A DNA stretch of 17,022 bases from an uncultured Clostridia bacterium (lineage in GTDB: Bacteria > Bacillota > Clostridia > TANB77 > CAG-508): positions 1-17,022 of the forward strand of contig CAKPJR010000009.1 of NCBI GenBank assembly GCA_934162925.1, written 5' to 3'. This document shows, in pieces, positions 1 through 9,113 of this stretch; within the stretch, counting starts at the first letter, position 1, and the number at the start of each line of letters is the position of its first letter. The notes under the pieces were generated by a model that worked only from the letters and a program-made list of their open reading frames with translations, did no database searches and was not told the DNA's origin. Both the position numbers and the translations under genes were made by a program.

Positions 1-3000
1 TTCTATCTTTATCTGCTTCTAGCTTACTTCCATTTATCTCTGTAATATATTTACGTAGTGATAAGTCAAATGGTTTTTTTACTTCATGTTTGTTTGTTAT
101 TTTAAATCCATTTTGCATATTTCCTTCTATTGTCTCTGTATATCCTTCTGGCACAACTTCTTCAATTGTATATACAATCTCTTCTCCGTTTTCATTTTTA
201 GCTAAATTTTCGAATTTGTATGACCAATTGTTGTCTTTATTTAATGTTGCTGTTCTCACTATTTCTGTGCCTTTTTTCAAGTTTACAACTATTGATTCTG
301 GTCTTATTTTGTCTTTATTGTTTTGGTCATCCCATACTTTTGTTACTGGAATTTCTATTTCCTCTGGTGTATATGTATTAGTTACTGTAAAACCTTCTGC
401 TTTGCTTCCTGTTATTGCTACTGTGTATCCTTCTGGCACTGGTTCTTCTTTTATTGTATATTCTATTTCTTTTCCGTCTTTATATTTTTCTAAGCCTATA
501 AATTTTCCTGTCCATTGGTTTGCTTCGTTTAGTTCTAATGTTTTTCCTGTTTCTACTCCATCTGCTAGTAATTTAATTGTTATTTTTTCTGTTCTCTTTC
601 CATCTTGATTATTATTATCATTCCATACTTTTGTTACTGGAATTTCTATTTTCTCTGGTGTATATGTATTAGTTACTGTAAAGCCTTCTATTTTATTTCC
701 TGTTATATCTACTGCATATTCTGTTGGCACTGGTTCTTCAATTATAGTATACTCTATTTCTTTTCCATCTTTATATTTTGGTAAATCTGTAAATTTGCCT
801 GTCCATTGATTTGTTTCGCTTAATTCTAATACCTTTCCTGTATCTACTCCATCCGCTCTCAATTTGATTGTTACTTTATCTGCTCTTTTTCCATCTTGAT
901 TATTATTATCATCCCATACTTTTTTTACTGGAATTTCTATTTTTTCTGGCGAATATGTATTAGTAACTGTAAATCCTGTTGGTTTACTTTTTGTTATTTT
1001 CACTGTATAACCTGCTGGTACTGGTTCTTCCTCTATTGTATATTGTATTTGTTTTCCATCTTTATATTTTGGTAAGTCTGTAAATTTTCCAATCCATCGA
1101 TTTTCTTCACTTAACTCTAATGTTTTTCCTGTGTCTACTTCATCTGCTAACAATTTAATTGTTACTTTGTCTGTTCTCTTTCCATCTTGGTTATTATTAT
1201 CATTCCATAATTTTGTTACTGGGATTTCTATTTTCTCTAATTTTACTCTTATTTTTTCAAAATCATCATCATCTTGTTGTCCTTCATAATATTTATTTGG
1301 ATTTTTTAATTGGTCTTCTGTATATTCATCTTTTCCTGTATACCCTATATCTGTTGTTACTAATTCTTCTGCTGTCTTTGTTTGTATTGTTCCTGGCTCT
1401 GAATCTCTATCTTTTCCTACTTCTGTTGTTATTACTGTTCCTTTTTCATCGATTTCTTCTGCTATCCATGCCAAGTTTGTTAGTATTTGCTCTTCTCCTA
1501 TTGCTTCTACCACACATTCTATTTCAATTGTTTCTGATGATAATGTTCCTGTTTTGTATGCTTCTATATTGTTTGTTCCTGTTTTTGTTATTGTTAATCT
1601 ATTTGTCGCTTCATCATATGTTCCTGTATATCCTTCTGTATTTATTTTTGAATATTTTAAACCTTTTGGCAATTGGTCTATTATCTTTGTTGCTCTTCCT
1701 GACATTTCTCCTTCATTGTATATTTTTATTGTATATGTTACTATGTCTCCTGTTTGTACTTCTACTGGGTCTTTTCTATGTTTATATTCTGCTGTTGTTG
1801 TTTTTACTCCTGTTGTAGCATCTACAGCATTTAATTTTGTTGTATCATTGTTATCTGTACTTCTTTCGTTTTCTATTGCTACACTGCTTCCATTTCTTGT
1901 TACTTTTGTTATATATTTACGTAGTACTAAGTCAAATTCTTTTTTAGGTACAATCTCGTCTCCTTCTGAAATTTTTTCTTTATCTATTTCTACTACTGCT
2001 TGGTTTTCGCTAGGATTTTCCTCTGAATACATAAATGTTGCTGTTGAATTTGTATATGAAGAAGTCATTTTTATAGATACTTCTGACATATCGTATTTAT
2101 CATCATCTGTTATAAAATCTGGTGTTTCTGATCCTTTTTCAAAAAATTTATAAAATCTTATATAATATTCTATTCCTGTTTGAAGTGACGTTGCTTCATT
2201 TCCATCTTGGTCCACAAATCTGTATATTATATGATATGATTTTACTCCTGACAAAGCATCATCTTCAGGTATTAAATAAAACTTAGGTACTAGTTTTCCT
2301 TCTGCATCATATAGCAATATATTTGTAGAATCTATTTCTCTTCTTGCATTTCCTTCGTCTATACCTGTTTTTATTTTTACAGGTCCTATTTGATAAAAAT
2401 TATATAATACATAACTATCATTACTTGTTATTTTAATTTGTTCTGTTTTATCGAATTCGTTTTTTTCTACTTTTCTTGTTCTTACTCCTGTTTCTGGATA
2501 TGTTCCAGAATTATTAATTGCCCCATATACTAAATAGCGATAAATTCTATTTAAATTATTTTCTTTTCTAAAATCAATATTATTATTTCCATTAATGCTC
2601 AAAAATTGTGCTGGATACATTGTTTTTTGTGATACTGTAGGATTTGTACCTGCTTGTTGTTCATCATAGTTTGCAAAATACCATATTGCTAATTGTTGAA
2701 TTACTTCTATATCATTATCTGTAATATCGCCTTGTTGTGTTCTTGGTACTCCTGCTTTATCTAGTAATTCTTGCTTATACTCTGATGAACTATAAACAAT
2801 CTCATTTTCTGAATTTATTTTATCTTTTGGTAGATATGATTCATCCAAAATCCATAATATTGCATTATATATATTCACTTCTACATTTTGTTCACCAATA
2901 TTACTGTCAATGCTAAAATTTTCGGTTCTATCAAGGTCAACTCCATATAATTCTTTGTACTTTGCTATTACTCTATCTGCATTCTCATGCATTTCTGACT

Positions 3001-3337
3001 GGTCTTCTTGTATATAGTTTATAGGAGCTTCAGAAACATCTGTATTTTGATTATCTGTACTTATTCCAAATCCTTTTCCACCTCTTAAACAATAAATAGG
3101 TTTTGTATATTTTGAAAAGTCTTTATTTTCGTTGTCATAAATTTTAACAACTGTATACCAAAGCGTACTTCCATCTGTTTCTCCCTTTACTGCATATTGA
3201 TACTTAGCTTTTGTTTCAAATGGTCTTTCCATTTGGGCACCTAAGCTTCTAGTTACATCTACTGCGTTTGTTTTACTGAAAAAAACTCCTGCAGTAATTA
3301 ATATTAATGCAATTAGTAAAATCTTAAATTTCTTCAT
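1..3337 (-). CDS. Thioester-domain / Cna_B repeat surface adhesin (C-terminus beyond window)
   Basis: Partial gene of 1112 codons in the window, open at the left edge. The ATG at 3337 follows AGGATGG at a suitable distance. Residues 1-25 form a signal peptide (KKFK, then a hydrophobic core). Residues about 40-280 look like a thioester domain (TED): Cys83 in IYCLRGG and Gln215 in IQQLAIW are the expected thioester pair. A DUF11-like segment follows from about residue 470, opening with FDLVLRKYIT. Four Cna_B domains of 97 residues start with IPVTKVWND-like strands and end in GFTVTNTY. A second FDLSLRKYIT motif at the edge shows another DUF11-like module begins there. By family knowledge, the TED binds a ligand covalently through the thioester and the Cna_B domains form a stalk with internal isopeptide bonds. 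The wall anchor is not visible. The gene has its own promoter region and contains no in-frame CGG codon. Confidence 0.9.
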   Translation of the reverse strand, partial: MKKFKILLIALILITAGVFFSKTNAVDVTRSLGAQMERPFETKAKYQYAVKGETDGSTLWYTVVKIYDNENKDFSKYTKPIYCLRGGKGFGISTDNQNTDVSEAPINYIQEDQSEMHENADRVIAKYKELYGVDLDRTENFSIDSNIGEQNVEVNIYNAILWILDESYLPKDKINSENEIVYSSSEYKQELLDKAGVPRTQQGDITDNDIEVIQQLAIWYFANYDEQQAGTNPTVSQKTMYPAQFLSINGNNNIDFRKENNLNRIYRYLVYGAINNSGTYPETGVRTRKVEKNEFDKTEQIKITSNDSYVLYNFYQIGPVKIKTGIDEGNARREIDSTNILLYDAEGKLVPKFYLIPEDDALSGVKSYHIIYRFVDQDGNEATSLQTGIEYYIRFYKFFEKGSETPDFITDDDKYDMSEVSIKMTSSYTNSTATFMYSEENPSENQAVVEIDKEKISEGDEIVPKKEFDLVLRKYITKVTRNGSSVAIENERSTDNNDTTKLNAVDATTGVKTTTAEYKHRKDPVEVQTGDIVTYTIKIYNEGEMSGRATKIIDQLPKGLKYSKINTEGYTGTYDEATNRLTITKTGTNNIEAYKTGTLSSETIEIECVVEAIGEEQILTNLAWIAEEIDEKGTVITTEVGKDRDSEPGTIQTKTAEELVTTDIGYTGKDEYTEDQLKNPNKYYEGQQDDDDFEKIRVKLEKIEIPVTKLWNDNNNQDGKRTDKVTIKLLADEVDTGKTLELSEENRWIGKFTDLPKYKDGKQIQYTIEEEPVPAGYTVKITKSKPTGFTVTNTYSPEKIEIPVKKVWDDNNNQDGKRADKVTIKLRADGVDTGKVLELSETNQWTGKFTDLPKYKDGKEIEYTIIEEPVPTEYAVDITGNKIEGFTVTNTYTPEKIEIPVTKVWNDNNNQDGKRTEKITIKLLADGVETGKTLELNEANQWTGKFIGLEKYKDGKEIEYTIKEEPVPEGYTVAITGSKAEGFTVTNTYTPEEIEIPVTKVWDDQNNKDKIRPESIVVNLKKGTEIVRTATLNKDNNWSYKFENLAKNENGEEIVYTIEEVVPEGYTETIEGNMQNGFKITNKHEVKKPFDLSLRKYITEINGSKLEADKDR
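58..1236 (-). repeat. Four tandem Cna_B domain repeats, 291-bp period
   Basis: The same anchor sequence (GGAATTTCTATTT or close variants on the plus strand) recurs at 348, 639, 930 and 1221, exactly 291 bp (97 codons) apart each time. Each unit encodes one Cna_B domain: IPVTKVWND, a GKxLELxExNxW strand, a YKDGKxIxYTI strand, an EEPVPxGY turn and GFTVTNTY. The two middle units are the most alike. The left-most unit is the most diverged (RPESIVVNLKKG in place of RTDKVTIKLLADG). The period is a multiple of three, so gain or loss of units would keep the frame. Confidence 0.85.
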
Positions 3338-3370
3338 ATTTACCATCCTTTTTGTTTCTTTGTTAATTAT

Positions 3371-3399
3371 ATATTATTACACTTTTAAACCTAAATCAA
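3371..3399 (-). promoter_or_regulatory. Candidate sigma-A type promoter of the 1-3337 adhesin gene
   Basis: On the minus strand TTGATT (3394-3399) is followed after exactly 17 bases by TAATAT (3371-3376), close to the TTGACA-17-TATAAT consensus. It lies about 35 bases upstream of the ATG at 3337. The region is AT-rich, so chance matches are likely, but spacing and position both fit. Confidence 0.45.
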
Positions 3400-3438
3400 T
3401 AGGGCTTTTTAAAGGTTTTCTAAATTTATAAAAATACC

Positions 3439-3459
3439 CTAAAATATCTTTACGGAAGC
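3439..3459 (-). promoter_or_regulatory. Shared 21-bp upstream element, copy 1
   Basis: The plus-strand consensus TAAAATAYCTWTACGGAAGC (plus a leading C) occurs here and at 15334-15354, with 19 of 21 positions identical. This copy ends 101 bases upstream of the start codon of the adhesin gene at 1-3337. The other copy is 116 bases upstream of the next surface gene. A binding site for a common regulator or a shared promoter part is inferred; I do not recognise it as a known operator. Confidence 0.5.
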
Positions 3460-3637
3460 CTCTTTTTTAGGTTTTGCATTTTTTAGAACATAATATGACA
3501 TTTTCATATCATTTTTTTATATTTTGTCATTTATATTACAAATAATCTCCAAAGTCCTTTCTTCCGTAAGCTTTTATGCTTGTAATGTTTTTTAGTTGTA
3601 GATTCGGAGTTCCGTACAACATTTACAATTATTTTTT

Positions 3638-3739
3638 GGCATACGCAATACGCCCCTACGTTTGTAATGAAAAACGAAAAATGAAAAGTGAATAATAAAA
3701 GGGGCAGGATTCCGGCCCACACAGGGCCTGGCCCTATGC
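3638..3739. repeat. GC-rich intergenic palindromic elements (CCCCTA family), two copies
   Basis: Two short GC-rich pieces stand out from the AT-rich intergenic DNA. One (3638-3667) ends in GCCCCTACGTTTGTAA. The other (3701-3739) contains GGCCCACACAGGGCC, able to fold, and shares CACAGGGCCTG followed by CCCTA with 16632-16650. These look like members of a dispersed, non-coding short repeat family. The rest of the 466-bp gap (3338-3803) holds the promoter region of the left adhesin, the shared 21-bp element and the terminator of the split adhesin. I see no convincing gene in it. Confidence 0.55.
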
Positions 3740-3754
3740 TTTCAATGAAAAACA

Positions 3755-3795
3755 AAAAATCAACGAAAGATTTTTATTATCTTTCGTTGATTTTT
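3755..3795 (-). terminator. Rho-independent terminator after the split adhesin gene
   Basis: A perfect 17-bp inverted repeat (3755-3771 against 3779-3795) with a 7-base loop lies 8 bases past the TAA at 3804. The core arm is ATCAACGAAAGAT. On the minus strand the stem is followed by a T-rich run. This closes the transcription unit that begins upstream of 15217 and separates it from the gene at 1-3337. The symmetric A/T flanks would also allow termination from the other side, but no gene points that way here. Confidence 0.85.
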
Positions 3796-3803
3796 ATTAA
3801 GTA

Positions 3804-6800
3804 TTATTTCTTAAGTACAAATTTCTTTATTAATATTATGCCTACTCCTATTACTGCTACACTGCTTATTGCTATTACTATTATTTGTACTGGTGCTTGT
3901 TTGTTTTCTCCTGTTGGTTTTGATACCATTATTCTTTCTCCCCAGAATTCATCTGGTTCATTTGAGTTCTCCATAGTCATTTCATTATCATTGCTATTTA
4001 CGTAACCTAGATTTCCTGGAATTGATGCCATATCTTTTCTTCCTGCAGCGTTTGTGTATTTTATTATTTCTCCAATGTATGTTGGATAAGAAATTTCTCT
4101 ACTAGATGCCGATAATATAGTTTCTAGTTTTACTGTCTTTAAAGTATCTCTTTCATCTACTTTTAATTCCTTAAATTGCTCTATGTTTCCTATAACTGTT
4201 TCTATTGATTCATTCTCTTCGGCTCCATCCACAGTGTATACTCTTTTTGATACATTTGTTGTATTAGTCTTTTTAAAGTCTAGTCCCTCTACTGAATCTA
4301 CTAATTTTAAATTGTTGTTCAAGTTATCTTCTATTGCATTTACTCTAGATGGTACTTCTGCATCATATTCTGGGTCTACATTTCCTGTATAATAATGAAC
4401 TCCTAAATATTTACCGTAGTTATTTCTTTTGCCTTTTATGTTTGATTTTGCAGTTTTACTTGCTTCTTTTAAATATTCCGCATAATCATCTTCGCCATTT
4501 CCAGTTACATCTTTTCCTATGTTGTCTTTATATTCTTGTACTACATATGCACTTAAGTAATCTTTATCGCCTACATTTTTTATTACGTAAGTATATTCTA
4601 GTTCTACTTTTGCACCTTGAGCAAGTTCTTCTATATCAGTTTCTACCTGCCAGAAACCTCTTTCTGTTCTTGTTGATTTAATTATTTTAAGCTCTTCTTT
4701 TACACCTTCTGCATCTTCCGTACTTACATTCTCTTCATCTAATATCTTATCTATATCTAGCTTAGCATCTACTATTGGTTGTACTCCAGTTCCTTGTGGT
4801 GTTATTTTTAATGCTGTTATGTGTTTTTCTAGTAACAATTTATTTTCTGGTCTTACTATTAATCCAAAGTTCATATTACTTAATTTTGTGCTTTCTTCTA
4901 CTCCTACATTAATATTTGAGCTTTCTGCACACATCCATGTTGCATCTAACATTTCTTGTGTTTTATTAGCTAGAGCTGTAGCTTTTGCATTATCTATTAT
5001 TGTTGAGTACGACATTACTTCTAGTCTTCTTGCTTCGTTATCAACAGCAATTGAAGATCCTTCTGAATAGTTTGCAGAGTTGTAATTTTCATCTTTGTAA
5101 TGTGCATCTTTTGTTGATTGATAATCTTGTCCATTATATAGTTTTATATCTTCTGAAGTTCCATCGCCATATATAAATCTTATAATATAGTTACCTGGTA
5201 TAAAGTCTTTGAATTGATATACTCCATTTCCTGTTGCATTGCTATTATATTTTGATGCTGGGTTATATCCGTATCTTGTTGTAGTTAACACTTCATTTGA
5301 TCCACTATGTGTTTGTTGCCAAATATATTCGTAATATTTTCCTTTAATTGTTTTTAATTCTATAAGTTGTACTATTACATCATTTACTGGTTTACTATCA
5401 TTGTTTACTCCATCTTTGTTAATATCTTCAAATACAGTTCCTATTGTTTCTCTTACTTCATCTTTAATTGATATTTCTAATCCTTTAGCTTCATCACAGT
5501 CATCTTCATAATGTCCTGCAATTGTCTTTTGTTCTCCTAAACCAAATTCTGCATTGCCTGGTGCTGAATCGTAGTCAATAAGACCTCCCTCTGGTGTAGA
5601 ATATTCAATTATTTCTCCTGCATTTGAGAATTCTCCTTTTAATACATATCCATTTGAATCTTTATTTATTCTAAATGTTATATCTATTTCTTTTCTATAT
5701 TCATCTGATTCATTTACTGATAATCCATCGCTATTACTTGTAAATGTTATTTTTCCAACTTCTTCTTCTATTTCGACATTATATCTATCTGTTGAAGTTA
5801 TTTCATATGGAGTATATTTACTATCATAGTAATATACAAATTTGTTTACTGTACCACTTTGTTTCGATTGATTCTTTAAAACTATTGAATATGTTACATA
5901 TACTTGTAATTCATCTGATTCATTTTTATTAATTGGATCACTTATAACAGAATGATCGCTATCTGAAGTAGTGTCTTTTACTCCTGGTGTCATATCTGTT
6001 CTGTAGTCTTCTATTCTAAAGTTATAATCTGAATTATATAAGTATAAAGTATATTCAATTCCATCTGTTTCTGAAGAATTATTTTGTGTTATTTCATCTA
6101 AGGTTATATCTTTTAATTCTCCATTCATAATTTTTGCATAATCATATGTAGCTTCCTTACCATTTATTGTTACTCTTGCACTCTTAACGTCTGTTCCTAA
6201 TGCTAAGTCAAAGAACTTCTCTGTTAATCCACAGTTCACATCTAAAGCATAGTGATCTCTATTTATTTTTCCATCTTCTGTCCATACTTTTATCCAGTCT
6301 GCATCTCCTGATCTCAAATAGTTTTCTGATTTTGCTTTCATTTGGAAATCAAATTCATTATCATTTGCAGGATTCTCTCCTTTTATTCCTACTTGTAATT
6401 TTGATGTTTTTTCTGCTTCATTATAGTCATATCCTAGTTTTGTTCCATCGTTAGATTGTCCTGGGCTTATTGTTTTAAATCTTGCATTAAATGCATCTCT
6501 TCCTTCTTCAGTAACCTTTGACTCTTTTGGTGATGTTAATTCATATTTATTGTTAGAGCTATCTACTGTCATATAGTTTATTCCATCATACAAGAATCTA
6601 ACATAATATTCTCCTTTTTCTAAGTTAGGGAAAATATACTCTCCTGCATTTAGTGATATAGTATCTAAATTGCCATTATTTAGTTTATATGAAAATTCTT
6701 GGCCATTACCTGCTGTAGTATCTACAAGCTCATCTCCATAAATATCTTGGTATACTCTTTCGTCTTTTTCATTATATATTTCTACACCAATTCCACTAAT

Positions 6801-9113
6801 TCCTGTTTCTCCATTATTTAGTTTTCCATCTGGTCCTGAAATTTGTTTATTTCCTGTTTGTGTATCTTCCCATACAATACCACCTATGTTTATTAATGGA
6901 ATATCTTTGATTGTAACATAAGCATTTTTCTTATCTTTAATTCCTACATCAGATGTATTAAATTCTTTTTCTGCTAATACAGTTTCATCCTTAGTTGCAG
7001 AAATTGTATATCCTTCATCAGTATATCTTACAGTTAAGTAAATTTTTCCTTCTATTCTTTTATATCCTACTGGTGCTTTAGTTTCTTCTAATGTGATTGT
7101 TGCTTCTTTAGTCATATCTTTTAGAAGTACTTTTTCTATTAATGCCTTTCCTTCGTTAACTATTACTGTTGTAGAAGAATCCGTCTTTTTTTGTCCATTT
7201 GTATAATATGATTCTACATTGCTAAAGTCTATTTTAAATTCTGCACCTGTTAAATTACTATTATTTTGAGAATCTACTTTATATAAGTTCAATTCTTCTA
7301 ATGCAGGTATATCGTTAATTCCTATTGAAAGAATATTTCCTTCAACTTTTGCATTACCTTCTTTAAATTCACTATCTAATACTGTAGGGTCTTTACTTTG
7401 TTCTGTTATTTTATAAGCATTTCCATCTCTTATAAGTTTTACTGTAACTTTTCCTTCTATCTTTTTATAGCCTTCTGGTGCTTCTGTTTCTACCATTGTT
7501 ATAGTTAATGGTTTAGTTATATCTCTTATAACTACATCCTCTAACTCTATATTACCATCTTTATTTGTTGTAACTCCTTGTATTGTTAATGTATTTGATG
7601 AACCTGCAGAATAACCTTTTACAGATTTTACGTTTTCTAATGTTACGTCAAATTTAGCACCTTCTACTTTGTTACTATCTAATGAATCTGTTTTTAATAT
7701 AGTTAATTTGTCTAGCTTATAATCATCTTTTATCTTTAAAGTTAATTCATCACTTTTAATCTCAAAAAACTCTTTTGACAATTTGTTGCTAGATGTATTT
7801 TCATATAACTTCCATTTTCCACCCGAAGAATCTTTTTTATCATATTTAAGTACTAGATTGACTGGATTTGGTAAAATATCAAATCCTGTTATAGTTTTAG
7901 TTTCTGTAACTGTCATATATACTGTATCTGAATTTTCTAGTGCTTCTATTTCTTGTATATTAGCTATTAATCCATTTGCATCACTTACAAGTCCTGTTAC
8001 AGTTACTTTATTTCCAGTAGCATTAATTTTATTTCCGTTAATCTTTACATATGTAACACCGCTAAATTCCGCAGTAAATGTTGCACCTTTTACTTTTTCA
8101 TTTCCAGTTTTATCATATTTATATAATTTTGTGCCTTTTATAATTCTAGGGTCATTTTTTAGTCTTATTATACCATATTTAACTCCATCTGAATTCGTCC
8201 AGATTTTATTAAGTTCAAGTAATCTTTCATACTCTTTTGGCTCGACTGATATTCCTGTCACTGTACCATCCTTATCATAAGTAATTGTAACAGTTACTGG
8301 TTTTTTATCTTGCCTTAATAAATTATATCCATTTGGTGATACTAACTCTGTAATATCTAATTTTATATATCCTTTACTATTATCATTAGGTCTAACCTTT
8401 ACTGTATAGTATTCGCTTGTTTCAGAAATTTTAAAGACTCCATTACTTGCAGCATATGAAATCAAATCTAATGCTTTATTTGTATATTCTGCTCCACCAT
8501 ATTCTATCATTTTTATGTTAGAATTTGATGTTGCCTTTTTTATTTGCATTTTGGCACCTGACAAACTAATAGTTCCTGTTATATCTTTTTTGTAAAATCT
8601 TAGTCTTACAGGAGGATTGTAATGGTTATTTACTGTCATATTAAAAGTTGTATTATTCGTAGTTTTTAAATCTTTAATCTCTCCGACTTTACTTTTTATA
8701 ACCCAATTTTCATTAGCAGAATCATAACTGTATACTATTTTAATAGTTCCTACACCTTCAAAGTTATCATCATTGCATGTTTCTTTAATCTCTAATGTAA
8801 CGTCATTTTTATTTGTTGGTTGGAAATCAAGAGAACCACTCCATTTTGTCGTTCCGTTATCTAGTCTTCCTAAATTTATAGTTTTAGATTTAGCGGTTGT
8901 ACCACTTTGTGTATATTTCAATTTAAACTTAAAACTACTTTTAACTTTTTCTTCTGATACATCTATAGTTTTCTTTAAGTTCGTTGTTATTTCTGGAATT
9001 TTTTCATTCTTTACTTTAATAATTCCAGTTGAACCAGCTGTGAAACTAAAGTAACTATTATATTTATCTGCATCACTTGCTGTTCCTGCATTTATTCCGT
9101 TCAACTTTGCCAT
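3804..9113 (-). CDS. Main part of split adhesin: Cna_B/SpaA and SdrD_B domains with C-terminal membrane anchor
   Basis: An open frame of 1769 codons from an ATG at 9113, but probably not an independent gene. It has no signal peptide, no Shine-Dalgarno before the ATG, and its first residues complete the Cna_B domain begun in the overlapping upstream frame. Domains in this frame: the Cna_B end (to about 40), an Ig-like segment (41-160), SpaA-like Cna_B domains near 169-316, 320-455, 464-590 and 604-735 (LYKVDSQNN and EETKAPVGY type motifs), SdrD_B-like regions starting near 738 (GGIVWEDTQTG) and 1218 (TIGTVFEDINKDG), then a long C-terminal region. It ends with SKPTGENKQAP, a hydrophobic segment and IKKFVLKK. 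That is a membrane-anchor tail without a recognisable LPXTG. Joined to the 9073-10233 frame, the protein would be about 2142 residues, secreted and surface-anchored. Confidence 0.85.
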   Translation of the reverse strand: MAKLNGINAGTASDADKYNSYFSFTAGSTGIIKVKNEKIPEITTNLKKTIDVSEEKVKSSFKFKLKYTQSGTTAKSKTINLGRLDNGTTKWSGSLDFQPTNKNDVTLEIKETCNDDNFEGVGTIKIVYSYDSANENWVIKSKVGEIKDLKTTNNTTFNMTVNNHYNPPVRLRFYKKDITGTISLSGAKMQIKKATSNSNIKMIEYGGAEYTNKALDLISYAASNGVFKISETSEYYTVKVRPNDNSKGYIKLDITELVSPNGYNLLRQDKKPVTVTITYDKDGTVTGISVEPKEYERLLELNKIWTNSDGVKYGIIRLKNDPRIIKGTKLYKYDKTGNEKVKGATFTAEFSGVTYVKINGNKINATGNKVTVTGLVSDANGLIANIQEIEALENSDTVYMTVTETKTITGFDILPNPVNLVLKYDKKDSSGGKWKLYENTSSNKLSKEFFEIKSDELTLKIKDDYKLDKLTILKTDSLDSNKVEGAKFDVTLENVKSVKGYSAGSSNTLTIQGVTTNKDGNIELEDVVIRDITKPLTITMVETEAPEGYKKIEGKVTVKLIRDGNAYKITEQSKDPTVLDSEFKEGNAKVEGNILSIGINDIPALEELNLYKVDSQNNSNLTGAEFKIDFSNVESYYTNGQKKTDSSTTVIVNEGKALIEKVLLKDMTKEATITLEETKAPVGYKRIEGKIYLTVRYTDEGYTISATKDETVLAEKEFNTSDVGIKDKKNAYVTIKDIPLINIGGIVWEDTQTGNKQISGPDGKLNNGETGISGIGVEIYNEKDERVYQDIYGDELVDTTAGNGQEFSYKLNNGNLDTISLNAGEYIFPNLEKGEYYVRFLYDGINYMTVDSSNNKYELTSPKESKVTEEGRDAFNARFKTISPGQSNDGTKLGYDYNEAEKTSKLQVGIKGENPANDNEFDFQMKAKSENYLRSGDADWIKVWTEDGKINRDHYALDVNCGLTEKFFDLALGTDVKSARVTINGKEATYDYAKIMNGELKDITLDEITQNNSSETDGIEYTLYLYNSDYNFRIEDYRTDMTPGVKDTTSDSDHSVISDPINKNESDELQVYVTYSIVLKNQSKQSGTVNKFVYYYDSKYTPYEITSTDRYNVEIEEEVGKITFTSNSDGLSVNESDEYRKEIDITFRINKDSNGYVLKGEFSNAGEIIEYSTPEGGLIDYDSAPGNAEFGLGEQKTIAGHYEDDCDEAKGLEISIKDEVRETIGTVFEDINKDGVNNDSKPVNDVIVQLIELKTIKGKYYEYIWQQTHSGSNEVLTTTRYGYNPASKYNSNATGNGVYQFKDFIPGNYIIRFIYGDGTSEDIKLYNGQDYQSTKDAHYKDENYNSANYSEGSSIAVDNEARRLEVMSYSTIIDNAKATALANKTQEMLDATWMCAESSNINVGVEESTKLSNMNFGLIVRPENKLLLEKHITALKITPQGTGVQPIVDAKLDIDKILDEENVSTEDAEGVKEELKIIKSTRTERGFWQVETDIEELAQGAKVELEYTYVIKNVGDKDYLSAYVVQEYKDNIGKDVTGNGEDDYAEYLKEASKTAKSNIKGKRNNYGKYLGVHYYTGNVDPEYDAEVPSRVNAIEDNLNNNLKLVDSVEGLDFKKTNTTNVSKRVYTVDGAEENESIETVIGNIEQFKELKVDERDTLKTVKLETILSASSREISYPTYIGEIIKYTNAAGRKDMASIPGNLGYVNSNDNEMTMENSNEPDEFWGERIMVSKPTGENKQAPVQIIVIAISSVAVIGVGIILIKKFVLKK

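Noticed and set aside
1159..1818. Leu-rich plus-strand frames across the adhesin genes
   Set aside because: These are low-complexity antisense shadows of AT-rich coding DNA. They are not membrane proteins, and every such stretch overlaps a well-supported minus-strand domain protein.
3450..3569. Inverted TTACGGAAG (3450-3458) and CTTCCGTAA (3561-3569) as insertion-sequence ends
   Set aside because: The match is only nine bases, there is no coding content between them and no target duplication seen. One arm is part of the shared 21-bp element.
3531..3755. Short minus-strand frame of 74 codons in the intergenic region
   Set aside because: It runs through GC-rich palindromic repeats and half of the terminator stem, has no ribosome site, and its product resembles no protein family I know.
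9073..9113. Treating 3804-9113 as an independent gene starting at the ATG at 9113
   Set aside because: There is no Shine-Dalgarno before it and no signal peptide despite a surface-type C-terminus. Its first residues complete a domain begun in the overlapping frame. It is better read as the +1 continuation of 9073-10233.
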